DNA from: CAZTEB01 sp964612735
GTDB lineage: Bacteria > Patescibacteriota > Microgenomatia > UBA1400 > PJMF01
DNA: 11,996 nucleotides
NCBI GenBank assembly: GCA_964612735.1
Contig: CAZTEB010000027.1
Coordinates: 1 to 11,996, forward strand
Direction: 5' to 3'
Shown here: in pieces, positions 1-6,076 of the stretch
Position numbering within the stretch: the stretch's first letter is position 1
Layout: every line of letters begins with the position of its first letter
The notes under the pieces: model-generated
Database searches by the model: none
What the model was told of the DNA's origin: nothing
What the model saw: only the letters and a program-made list of their open reading frames with translations
Translations under genes and position numbers: made by a program

Positions 1-525
1 AAGGGGGAGGCTGGCACACATCGATTGGTTCGCCTCAGCCCGTTCAATGCTGATAACCTTCGACAAACCTCGTTTGCTTTAGTAGAGGTACTTCCTCTCA
101 TAGATGAAGCAAACACTGATGTAGAGCTCAAAGACAGTGACCTCGAATGGCACTTCACCAGAGCTGGTGGTGCTGGAGGTCAAAACGTCAATAAAGTAAA
201 CACCGCTGTCGAGCTAACCCACACACCAACCGGCATTGTCGTTAAGTGTCGGGAGGAACGCACGCAAGTGCAGAACAAAGAACGAGCTCTCAAGATGCTG
301 AAGTCAAAACTAGCCGCTCAAGAAGAAGAAAAGCGACGCCAAGAGTTAGCCAAAGTTAAGGGTGATCACAGTCATGCTAGCTGGGGAAACCAGATTAGAA
401 ACTACGTTCTTCATCCTTACCAGCTAGTAAAAGACACTCGGACTCAGGTCGAGACCAGTGACACTACCGGCGTACTTGATGGCGACCTAGACCAGTTCGT
501 GGTTGAGGAGATCAAGCTGGGATAG
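1..525 (+). CDS. prfB: Peptide chain release factor 2, 3' portion (5' end outside window)
   Basis: RF2 recognises UAA and UGA stop codons and triggers peptidyl-tRNA hydrolysis on the ribosome. The reading frame is open from base 1, so the gene is cut by the window edge; an internal TTG at 25 is not the real start. Bases 1-45 encode the end of domain 2, including a [10 protein letters not shown] stretch. The SPF tripeptide (nt 37-45) is the UGA-reading anticodon mimic that separates RF2 from RF1. The catalytic GGQ loop is at nt 175-183, in the context [12 protein letters not shown] basic, glutamate-rich helix and the usual C-terminal helix follow. It ends in tandem TAG TAG, with the next gene 12 bases on, so the two are probably cotranscribed. 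RF2 presence argues that UGA is a stop in this organism. Whether there is a programmed frameshift cannot be seen. Confidence 0.96.
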   Translation, partial: KGEAGTHRLVRLSPFNADNLRQTSFALVEVLPLIDEANTDVELKDSDLEWHFTRAGGAGGQNVNKVNTAVELTHTPTGIVVKCREERTQVQNKERALKMLKSKLAAQEEEKRRQELAKVKGDHSHASWGNQIRNYVLHPYQLVKDTRTQVETSDTTGVLDGDLDQFVVEEIKLG

Positions 526-537
526 TAGGATAGAGCT

Positions 538-1164
538 ATGCATGCCACCACTCCCTCATCCCAACAGCCCGTTGACAGTGGTACTACCATCAGTCAAAAT
601 CAGACCTCTGCTAGCACCCACAAGACTAGTGAAGCACACATTCTTAAACAATTTGACGTGTCCCAAAGCTCACCGAAGCGCGGCGCCACACAACCAGGAA
701 CTACATCTATGAAACAAACCCGCACTCTAACCGCAGTCTTACTCGTCGTCGCTCTAGCAGCAGGTATAGGCACTGGCTATGGCGGCTACAAACTCCAAGC
801 CAGCAGTGGGGGTGGCAGAAAGTCTACAGTCACCACTAGCTCTGATATTCAACAGGTAGCCGGCTCCAGCGTCCAAGTGGGTGACGTCTTTGGTGTCCAA
901 GATGAGGCCACCTTTAAAGACAGCGCTCAAGGCTACCTAGAGATCGGCGGACTTGATGGAGAAGGCTCTCACAAACTCCTGCGAGAAGGCGGCGAATCTC
1001 AAACCGTATATCTCACTTCTTCGGTCACTGATCTCGATAAATTTGACGGCATCATCGTCAAAGTCTGGGGAGAGACCTTTAAGGGCCAAAAGGCCGGTTG
1101 GCTAATGGACGTAGGTCGCGTTGAAATCGTCGACACCCAGGCAGAACCCCCTAGCGTTGAGTAG
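538..1164 (+). CDS. Membrane-anchored protein of unknown function, possible OB-like extracytoplasmic domain
   Basis: Predicted 208 residues. Residues 1-57 are rich in Ser, Thr, Gln and Pro and look disordered. Residues 58-62 are basic (MKQTR), followed by one membrane segment at about 63-83 with small-residue GxGxGxGG spacing, then a soluble domain of about 120 residues. In that domain the stretch around 155-198 (YLTSSVTDLDKFDGIIVKVW, then a GWLMDVGRVEIV stretch) looks like an OB-type beta barrel; this is impression, not a search result. I recall similar proteins between prfB and ftsE in Patescibacteria, but cannot name a family. The start at 538 follows a GGATAGAG sequence, a weak ribosome site. 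An internal ATG at 709 (residue 58) would remove the disordered part and leave an ordinary N-terminal anchor, so it is a real alternative. Position inside the division operon suggests an envelope role. Confidence 0.8.
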   Translation: MHATTPSSQQPVDSGTTISQNQTSASTHKTSEAHILKQFDVSQSSPKRGATQPGTTSMKQTRTLTAVLLVVALAAGIGTGYGGYKLQASSGGGRKSTVTTSSDIQQVAGSSVQVGDVFGVQDEATFKDSAQGYLEIGGLDGEGSHKLLREGGESQTVYLTSSVTDLDKFDGIIVKVWGETFKGQKAGWLMDVGRVEIVDTQAEPPSVE

Positions 1165-1208
1165 CTCTGGGACTTGATGTCACCAGACTGTAATGTTTAA
1201 ATGGAGTG

Positions 1209-2513
1209 ATGCTTGTATTCTCGAGCGTCACTAAGTCCTTTGGTGACGACACTACTGCCCTTCATAACGTTTCTTTCCAGATAGATCCCGGTGAGCTTGT
1301 CGTTATTACTGGACCATCAGGCTCAGGCAAAACGACTCTAATGAAACTCCTCACCAAAGAGTACAGTCTTGATGGCGGCAGCATTCAGCTTGACGACCTC
1401 GACCTTTCTCAAGTACGCTCTAAAGACATCCCATATGTGCGACGAAGAGTGGGTGTTGTATTTCAGGATTATAAGCTCCTTGGAGAGCTAACAGCCTGGG
1501 AAAATATCGCTCTGGCGCTATCCATCATCAATACATCCTCAAGTGAACTCGAGCAACGAGTAGCTGATTTACTCGACTTAGTGGGTCTAGCAGATAAGGC
1601 ATTCCTGTTTCCCCACCAACTCTCCGGTGGAGAAGCACAGCGGATCAGCATCGCCAGAGCTCTCTCTACGGCCCCCAATATTTTGTTCGCCGATGAGCCC
1701 ACGGGCAATTTAGACGCGAATACTACTAAAGAAATCATCGAGCTATTCAAGAAAATCAATGACCTCGGCACCACAGTCATCGTGACTACTCATGACCCAC
1801 TAGTCATGGAAGGGCTTGGTACTGACCGCTTGATCGAGATCACCAGAGGCAGCATTACCAAAGACACCAAAGCAAGCACGAGCAAACCAGATAGTGAGCC
1901 GGCTGAGGAAGTACAAGAAGAGGAGGTAGAGGTTAAGCATGTTGACGAAATACTCACTGATACTCCCGAACAACCCGAACCCCAGAGTAGTACTACCTCA
2001 TCCACCACCAGCAGCAAGCCAGCTCCTCTAGCTCAATTGGGGGCAACCATTGGCTCTTGGTTTGGCAAGAAAGCGACCGCTCAAGAAAGCTCTCAAACTA
2101 GTTCGAGTATTGAGGAGTCAAAAGAAGAAAAACCAAATGAACAAGAACTAGAGAGCGATACTCAAGACTCTCAACCCGCTCCTGTAGCCGCTAGCACCGA
2201 ATCACTCGATGATGATAGTGACGACACTAGTCAAGATGAATCACAGCCCGAAGAGCGAGAGTCCGAAGATGACGCTCAGAATGACATCACTGACGATGAC
2301 ACAAAAAATGATGATGACAAGCCCACCACCCCAAGCAAGCCCACTCAGGCCGTCAAAGTCGAGATAAAATCTATCGATCAGCTTGATGGCGCTGACCAAG
2401 AAGAGGTCAAAAAACCAAAAAAATCTAAATCGACGTCTAAAAAAACTAGCTCCAAGAAAAGCTCAAAGTCAGATGATACATCTACATCAGACTCCAAGAA
2501 GGATGCCCCATGA
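1209..2513 (+). CDS. ftsE: Cell division ATP-binding protein FtsE with a long disordered C-terminal tail
   Basis: FtsE is the cytoplasmic ATPase of the FtsEX complex, which couples the divisome to activation of septal peptidoglycan hydrolases. Numbered from ATG 1209 the protein has 434 residues. Walker A is at 35-42 (GPSGSGKT), the Q-loop glutamine at 86, the ABC signature LSGGEAQR at 138-145, Walker B ILFADE at 158-163, and the H-loop histidine at 195. All catalytic motifs are intact. The ATPase ends near residue 215, the usual full length for FtsE. About 219 further residues follow: Ser/Thr/Glu-rich, then strongly acidic (around 330-365), then a Lys/Ser-rich end. A short stretch near 271-290 (LAQLGATIGSWFGKKA) is the only part that could fold as an amphipathic helix. 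GTG 1206 directly precedes the ATG and could also serve. GGAG at 1203-1206 is too close to be a normal ribosome site. It overlaps ftsX by four bases. Confidence 0.95.
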   Translation: MLVFSSVTKSFGDDTTALHNVSFQIDPGELVVITGPSGSGKTTLMKLLTKEYSLDGGSIQLDDLDLSQVRSKDIPYVRRRVGVVFQDYKLLGELTAWENIALALSIINTSSSELEQRVADLLDLVGLADKAFLFPHQLSGGEAQRISIARALSTAPNILFADEPTGNLDANTTKEIIELFKKINDLGTTVIVTTHDPLVMEGLGTDRLIEITRGSITKDTKASTSKPDSEPAEEVQEEEVEVKHVDEILTDTPEQPEPQSSTTSSTTSSKPAPLAQLGATIGSWFGKKATAQESSQTSSSIEESKEEKPNEQELESDTQDSQPAPVAASTESLDDDSDDTSQDESQPEERESEDDAQNDITDDDTKNDDDKPTTPSKPTQAVKVEIKSIDQLDGADQEEVKKPKKSKSTSKKTSSKKSSKSDDTSTSDSKKDAP

Positions 2514-3379
2514 ACACACTTACCACAGCCTTCCTCAATATTCGTCGCTCACCCTATCAGTCCTTAGCAGCTGTGCTATTACTTTCACTTACGTTCTTCG
2601 TCGGCTATACCTTCTCACTGTTTCTACTGGGTAGTGAACATGTGCTGCGCTACTTCGAAACCAGGCCGCAAGTCATCGGCTTTTTCGAACTCGATACCTC
2701 GACTACTGTCATCAATGAACTGGCTCAAGGTATGGCTGAAAAACCATATGTAACTGAAGTAAAGCTTGTCTCACAGGAAGAAGCTCTTGAGATCTACCAA
2801 GAAGAAAACAAAGACGATCCGCTTTTACTCGAGCTGGTAACCTCCCAAATTTTGCCCGCTAGTATCGAAGTCTCTGGAACAGCTATTAGCGACTTACCTC
2901 AGATCAAATCTGACTTGGAGCAAGTACAGGGCATCGACGAAGTCATCCTCCAGCAAGACGTGATCGAGTCGCTCGCGAGCTGGACGCAGACTATTAGAAT
3001 TGTGGGGGGCAGCAGCGTACTACTCCTAGGTGTCACTTCGCTGCTGATCATGATCATCATCATTGGCATGAAGGTTGTTACCAAGCGACCAGCTATCACT
3101 ATCATGCGCATGATCGGCGCTACCAGTTGGTTTATCCAGAGTCCGTTCGTGTACGAAGGCATGATCTATGGCATCATTAGTTCGGTCATCGGCTGGACGC
3201 TGTCATTCGTAGGACTGCTTTACCTTACCCCTTGGCTAAAAAGCTTTGTGGGTGGCATTCCCCTGTTCCCCGTTCCCTGGCCGATTTTTGCGCTCCAGCT
3301 GAGCATCGGCACGCTGGTTGGTGTCCTACTCGGGGCAATTGCTGGCTCGATAGCGGTGGCGAGGATGATTAAGCGGTAG
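2510..3379 (+). CDS. ftsX: Cell division permease-like protein FtsX
   Basis: Predicted 289 residues, normal FtsX length. FtsX is the membrane partner of FtsE and transmits ATP-driven movement to an extracellular hydrolase or its activator. The layout matches the family: a short cytoplasmic N-terminus with NIRRSPYQS; TM1 at about 17-41; an extracytoplasmic domain at about 43-155 that includes PASIEVSG; then TM2 at about 163-188, TM3 at about 211-238 and TM4 at about 256-284, with a basic end (ARMIKR). The segment after TM2 carries the conserved cytoplasmic loop with ITIMRMIGATSWFI, expected to contact FtsE. The start overlaps the ftsE stop (ATGA), so translation is probably coupled. No ribosome site of its own is obvious. 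A terminator-like hairpin follows about 65 bases downstream. Confidence 0.95.
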   Translation: MNTLTTAFLNIRRSPYQSLAAVLLLSLTFFVGYTFSLFLLGSEHVLRYFETRPQVIGFFELDTSTTVINELAQGMAEKPYVTEVKLVSQEEALEIYQEENKDDPLLLELVTSQILPASIEVSGTAISDLPQIKSDLEQVQGIDEVILQQDVIESLASWTQTIRIVGGSSVLLLGVTSLLIMIIIIGMKVVTKRPAITIMRMIGATSWFIQSPFVYEGMIYGIISSVIGWTLSFVGLLYLTPWLKSFVGGIPLFPVPWPIFALQLSIGTLVGVLLGAIAGSIAVARMIKR

Positions 3380-3443
3380 ATTAGAGATAAGTAACAAGTG
3401 ATATTTGTGACGAGTGGAAAGTGTAAGTGAACAGTGAAAAGCG

Positions 3444-3480
3444 AGCTTCAATCACTTCACTAAACCTGAATTGAAGTTTT
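3444..3480 (+). terminator. Probable intrinsic terminator after ftsX
   Basis: AGCTTCAAT (3444-3452) pairs with ATTGAAGTT (3470-3478), nine pairs including one G-U, around a 17-base loop, and runs into TTTT at 3477-3480. A second, mutually exclusive hairpin lies at 3426-3461: AGTGA, AC bulge, AGTGA pairs with TCACT TCACT. The position, between ftsX and a promoter, fits the end of the prfB-ftsX operon. The T-run is short, so termination may be partial. Confidence 0.5.
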
Positions 3481-3508
3481 GACCTACTGTCTTAGATATA
3501 CGTATAAC
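3479..3508 (+). promoter_or_regulatory. Sigma-70-type promoter upstream of the M23 peptidase gene
   Basis: TTGACC at 3479-3484 and TATAAC at 3503-3508 are separated by 18 bases; each matches the consensus at five of six positions. The start of transcription would be near 3515, giving a leader of about 120 bases before the peptidase. The -35 box overlaps the T-run of the preceding terminator. No other equally good promoter was seen closer to the gene. Confidence 0.55.
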
Positions 3509-3521
3509 GGTGGCGGAAAAA

Positions 3522-3564
3522 CTTCACTTAGGCAGAGTGGTAGGCTGCCGTCAGGTGTGTGAAG
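3522..3564 (+). other. Possible structured leader element of the M23 peptidase mRNA
   Basis: Just after the predicted transcription start, CTTCAC (3522-3527) pairs with GTGAAG (3559-3564), and inside it GGCAG (3531-3535) pairs with CTGCC (3545-3549) around a nine-base loop. Both helices are perfect. It is too far from the start codon to hide a ribosome site directly. It could protect the mRNA or be chance pairing; no known riboswitch is recognised. Confidence 0.3.
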
Positions 3565-3633
3565 AGATGAAGAGAGCTGTTAGTTAAGTAAGCAGCATAT
3601 ACAAAGAAATGAACTAAGCGCAGATACCAAGCC

Positions 3634-4869
3634 ATGACAAAAAACGCCTACTACAATATGAGATATTTTCTAAAAAAAACGACCATTGCCGCTCTTTTTC
3701 TACTTCTCGCCTTTTTTCTCACTACTCCAATTTTGGCTCAAGACTGCGCCTCCATCTCCTGCTCTAAAGACGCCTCAACTGAAGAGTACTTGGCATGTAA
3801 TAAAAACAAGCAGGCCTGCTGGGAAGGCAAGATCCAGGAAGCCCAAACCGCTAAAATCACCCTCAACAACACTATTAGCATCCTCAATGGTCAGATCAGC
3901 GTCCAAGAACTCCAGATCGACCAAACCCAAACTGAGATCACATTCCTAGAAAACCAAATCACTGAGCTAACCGACCGCATTAGTGGCCTCGACGTCTCAC
4001 TAGACAAACTCAGCCAAATCCTAGTAGAGCGAGTCGGCGAGCAGTACAAACGCCTTCATACCAACCCCCTGCTTGTCCTGATCACTCGACGAGAACTCAA
4101 TACCGCTCTTTCAGAGTATAAGTACCTCCAACTTGCCAAAGAGCAAACTGCTGATGCCATGTCCAGAGCAGAAGTACAGCGCAATAACTACGACGAGCAG
4201 AAAACCCTCAAAGAACAAACTCAAACTGCTCTCGAGCAAAAACGAACCCAACTCCAAGGCCAACAAAACCAACTCACTACCCAACGCAGCGAACAGCAAT
4301 TCCTACTGACTGAGACCCGAAATAATGAGGCTCGCTATCAGTCTGAGCTTGCCAAAACGCTCGGTGAGCTCGAAGCCATTCAATCGATTATCGCTGGTAA
4401 AGGTAGCGAAACGGCCGCAGGCAGCGTAGCTGAAGGTGAGACTATCGCCAGCGTCATCATCGGCGCCTCTGCTTGCTCCACCGGCACTCACCTTCATTTC
4501 GAAGTCGTTAAAGATGGTGTCCACCGTGATCCCGCAGGCTACTTGAAGTCAATCAGCGCCATCTGGAACAACTCCCCCGATGGCAGCTTCGGCTTTAGTG
4601 GTGGTTGGGACTGGCCACTCAATGATCCAGCTAAAATCAATCAAGGCTATGGCATGACTTACTATGCTAGAGTTCGTCGTGCATATGGAGGAGCTCCTCA
4701 CACCGGCATCGACATGTTCAGTAAAAACGGCAGTAGTGCAGTAAAAGCTGTGAAAGCTGGCAATCTTTATCGAGGCAGCATCAAGTGCGGTGGCGGTTTA
4801 CTACGCTACGTCAGAGTGCAGCATAACGATGACGGCGTCAGCACTTATTACCTGCACGTTAATTACTAA
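3634..4869 (+). CDS. Secreted coiled-coil peptidoglycan hydrolase with a circularly permuted M23 (LytM) domain
   Basis: Predicted 411 residues. A signal peptide is present (hydrophobic core about 16-34, cleavage probably after Ala35); ATG 3658 (residue 9) gives a more typical signal and may be the true start, as neither has a clear ribosome site. Cysteines at 38, 43, 55 and 62 follow. Residues about 65-250 form a long coiled coil with a break near LHTNPLLVLI, as in EnvC and PcsB. The C-terminal LytM domain has its motifs in swapped order: the final HLH motif (His286, His288) comes first, then His356/Asp360 (HTGID), then His397 and His408 (YYLHV) at the very end. All zinc and catalytic residues are therefore present, unlike E. 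coli EnvC, so I infer an active endopeptidase. Lying behind ftsEX, it is the likely hydrolase that FtsEX controls. Confidence 0.88.
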   Translation: MTKNAYYNMRYFLKKTTIAALFLLLAFFLTTPILAQDCASISCSKDASTEEYLACNKNKQACWEGKIQEAQTAKITLNNTISILNGQISVQELQIDQTQTEITFLENQITELTDRISGLDVSLDKLSQILVERVGEQYKRLHTNPLLVLITRRELNTALSEYKYLQLAKEQTADAMSRAEVQRNNYDEQKTLKEQTQTALEQKRTQLQGQQNQLTTQRSEQQFLLTETRNNEARYQSELAKTLGELEAIQSIIAGKGSETAAGSVAEGETIASVIIGASACSTGTHLHFEVVKDGVHRDPAGYLKSISAIWNNSPDGSFGFSGGWDWPLNDPAKINQGYGMTYYARVRRAYGGAPHTGIDMFSKNGSSAVKAVKAGNLYRGSIKCGGGLLRYVRVQHNDDGVSTYYLHVNY

Positions 4870-4920
4870 CGCTTCCTAAGTACAGCTAATTGTAAGGTTT
4901 GACCAGTAGAATTGCTGGGT

Positions 4921-5322
4921 ATGAAGGCGTGGAGAGTGAAGTCATCACCATTTTCTGGAACTAGTTACAAAGAACTGCATAAAAAAGCCAGTAACTTTCT
5001 TTCGTCATTGAAAGGAAAAAGTAAGCGAAAAGCGTATATTAGATCTACTTCTTTCTCAAAAAGAAAAGTCTTCGTTGACTACTTTTGGACTCATCTTTTT
5101 CAAAAGCCCAAAGGCCAAAGAGTTGAAAGACTTCGTCTACTTCCGTGTACTGTAGAATTACTGAGAGATTCCACTATCAAACCAACCATAAAACTTAACC
5201 CAAATAAGAAAAAAGAGCACCTCTATAGGTTCATCGGTAAAACAAAGCAAGAGAAAATATTTGTAGTTCAAGTAAAAGATGCGGGCAAAAGTTTGCAATT
5301 AATGTCTGTCTTTCCAAGATGA
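4921..5322 (+). CDS. Small basic protein resembling phage-type Barnase-EndoU-ColicinE5/D-RelE (BECR) nucleases
   Basis: Predicted 133 residues from ATG 4921; a TTG at 4912 is an in-frame alternative and neither has a clear ribosome site. It is very rich in Lys and Arg, with no signal peptide or membrane segment. The order of motifs (VFVDYFWTHLFQK, then RLRLLPCTVELL, then KLNPNKKKEHLYRF, then IFVVQVK and an MSVFP end) matches what I remember of the PBECR families found in phages, integrative elements and Patescibacteria. That is recall without alignment. Members are thought to be RNA-cutting toxin-like domains; no antitoxin-like partner gene is visible beside it. It is AT-rich: bases 4981-5100 count as 38 G+C of 120, against 45 percent or more in sampled neighbours, which hints at horizontal origin. 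The stop TGA lies right at the first of two tandem hairpin elements. Confidence 0.6.
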   Translation: MKAWRVKSSPFSGTSYKELHKKASNFLSSLKGKSKRKAYIRSTSFSKRKVFVDYFWTHLFQKPKGQRVERLRLLPCTVELLRDSTIKPTIKLNPNKKKEHLYRFIGKTKQEKIFVVQVKDAGKSLQLMSVFPR

Positions 5323-5376
5323 AGAAAACCCTCCGCATGTGTAGTGTATGAACTACGGGCCGAGGGCTTAACTTAC
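5322..5376 (-). ncRNA. Candidate small RNA A (hairpin plus U-tract, minus strand)
   Basis: On the minus strand a predicted transcript of about 55 nt would start near 5376 and stop in TTTTCTTC near 5322. It contains an outer stem (5362-5366 with 5329-5333: CCCTC/GAGGG), two more pairs beyond a mismatch, and an inner stem GTAGT/ACTAC (5352-5356 with 5341-5345) closed by a six-base loop. The same hairpin read on the plus strand has only a weak T-tail, but might still help end the nuclease gene's transcript. Its sequence and shape match element B. No peptide is implied. Confidence 0.45.
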
Positions 5377-5382
5377 AGAACG

Positions 5383-5412
5383 ATGATATCAGTACACTAG
5401 TAGTATTGTCAA
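5383..5412 (-). promoter_or_regulatory. Minus-strand promoter for small RNA A
   Basis: Read on the minus strand, TTGACA (plus 5407-5412) is a perfect -35 box. TATCAT (plus 5383-5388), five of six matches, follows after 18 bases. The predicted start near 5376 lies just before hairpin A. No minus-strand gene lies downstream that would otherwise need this promoter; the adjacent gene is convergent. Confidence 0.5.
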
Positions 5413-5422
5413 TGACTCTAAC

Positions 5423-5480
5423 AAAAAAAACCTCCGAACAGGTTGAAGTATATAAACTTCGTTCGCAAGGTTTCTTTAGT
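5423..5480 (-). ncRNA. Candidate small RNA B (hairpin plus strong U-tract, minus strand)
   Basis: The predicted minus-strand transcript of about 58 nt begins near 5480 and ends in a run of eight T (plus 5423-5430). Its stems are AAACCT/AGGTTT (5468-5473 with 5428-5433), GAAC/GTTC (5461-5464 with 5436-5439) and GAAGT/ACTTC (5456-5460 with 5445-5449), with the loop at 5450-5455. A second AACCT in the bulge (plus 5440-5444) could compete for the same 3' AGGTT, so two folds are possible. The T-run makes it a convincing intrinsic terminator on this strand. On the plus strand TTTCTTT follows, so it may end transcripts from both sides. Confidence 0.5.
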
Positions 5481-5486
5481 TCCACC

Positions 5487-5514
5487 AGTATATCAAAATT
5501 CTTTTTAAAGTAAA
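5487..5514 (-). promoter_or_regulatory. Minus-strand extended -10 promoter for small RNA B
   Basis: On the minus strand TGATATACT (plus 5487-5495) is an extended -10 (TGn plus TATACT, -10 proper at 5487-5492). A weaker -35, TTTACT (plus 5509-5514), lies 16 bases upstream and matches four of six positions. The predicted start is about seven bases before hairpin B. Confidence 0.4.
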
Positions 5515-5579
5515 TAAAAAACTCGCCGATGATGTGGAGCGGTAAACTCTCAGCCTAAACATCCCATAATACTTCACTA

Positions 5580-5608
5580 TTGACTCCTATAGCGTCTTAT
5601 AGTAGTAT
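5580..5608 (+). promoter_or_regulatory. Promoter of the sortase-signal protein gene
   Basis: TTGACT (5580-5585) and TAGTAT (5603-5608) are 17 bases apart. The -35 sits inside CTATTGACT, which recurs at 6018 and 6615. Transcription would start near 5615, and AGAGGA at 5635-5640 is a good ribosome site seven bases before ATG 5648. Confidence 0.55.
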
Positions 5609-5647
5609 TCACAGTGTCTTTAAAAAGACATCAAAGAGGAACATACT

Positions 5648-5950
5648 ATGAAGAAAATAGTAACCGCATCACTCGCTCTCGCTACCCTAGCTCTTTTGCT
5701 GGTGGTAACTGCTCTGCCTGTTCAGGCTGATGGTAGTGAAGAAACCACTCAGACCGAGCGCGTCTGTACTACTGGCGCTTACGGCCAAGAGACATGTACT
5801 GAGCGTGAAGTTATTACTCGTGAAGATGGCAATGTAGTCGTCGTTCCCGAGCTGGAAAACACCGCGCTTGATGCCAAAACTACTCTAGCTATCGCTAGTG
5901 TACTCACACTTGGCGGAGCTGCCTTCCTTCTCAAAACTAAAATTGCTTAG
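5648..5950 (+). CDS. Small exported protein with a sortase-like C-terminal sorting signal
   Basis: Predicted 100 residues. There is a clear signal peptide: MKK, a long hydrophobic core, and probable cleavage after VQA near residue 27. The mature part is acidic and Thr/Glu-rich, with two cysteines (VCTTGAYGQETC) that could form a disulfide loop. The C-terminus reads LENTALD (69-75), then a hydrophobic span at about 78-95, then Lys96 and Lys98. This is the three-part layout of a cell-wall sorting signal, with LENTA in place of LPxTG. I recall LPNTALD/NTGLD-like ends in Patescibacteria proteins; the sortase link is inference. It has its own promoter and a good Shine-Dalgarno. No functional domain is recognised. 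A plain C-terminal membrane anchor is the alternative. Confidence 0.75.
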   Translation: MKKIVTASLALATLALLLVVTALPVQADGSEETTQTERVCTTGAYGQETCTEREVITREDGNVVVVPELENTALDAKTTLAIASVLTLGGAAFLLKTKIA

Positions 5951-6020
5951 TTTGATACTAAAGCAAATTAAAACTGACTCCTTTTCTCGAGTTATTATCA
6001 TTATTTTAGTCCTATAACTA

Positions 6021-6049
6021 TTGACTTATGGGCTTATTTCTGATATATT
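6021..6049 (+). promoter_or_regulatory. Promoter of the 6077 small membrane protein gene
   Basis: TTGACT (6021-6026) and TATATT (6044-6049) have the ideal 17-base spacing and five of six matches each. Transcription would start near 6056, about 20 bases before ATG 6077. No Shine-Dalgarno lies in that short leader. Confidence 0.65.
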
Positions 6050-6076
6050 TTATGTAGTATTGATACACAAAATATC

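Noticed and set aside
1201..1209. Two-codon ORF ATG GAG TGA whose stop overlaps the ftsE ATG, possible coupling device
   Set aside because: Such a short match is easily chance and there is no ribosome site before it.
4899..4904. TTGACC just before the nuclease-like gene as a -35 box
   Set aside because: A 17-base spacer would put the -10 inside the coding region at the start codon, and nothing there resembles TATAAT.
5231..5485. Minus-strand open frame of 84 codons across the small-RNA region
   Set aside because: It starts at a GTG, runs through both predicted terminators and overlaps the plus-strand nuclease-like gene; its sequence does not look like a protein.
5521..5560. Possible third small-RNA cassette upstream of B on the minus strand (GGCGAG followed by TTTTTT)
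   Set aside because: No partner strand for a stem is found and the shared loop core is missing; only a repeated AAACTC is seen.
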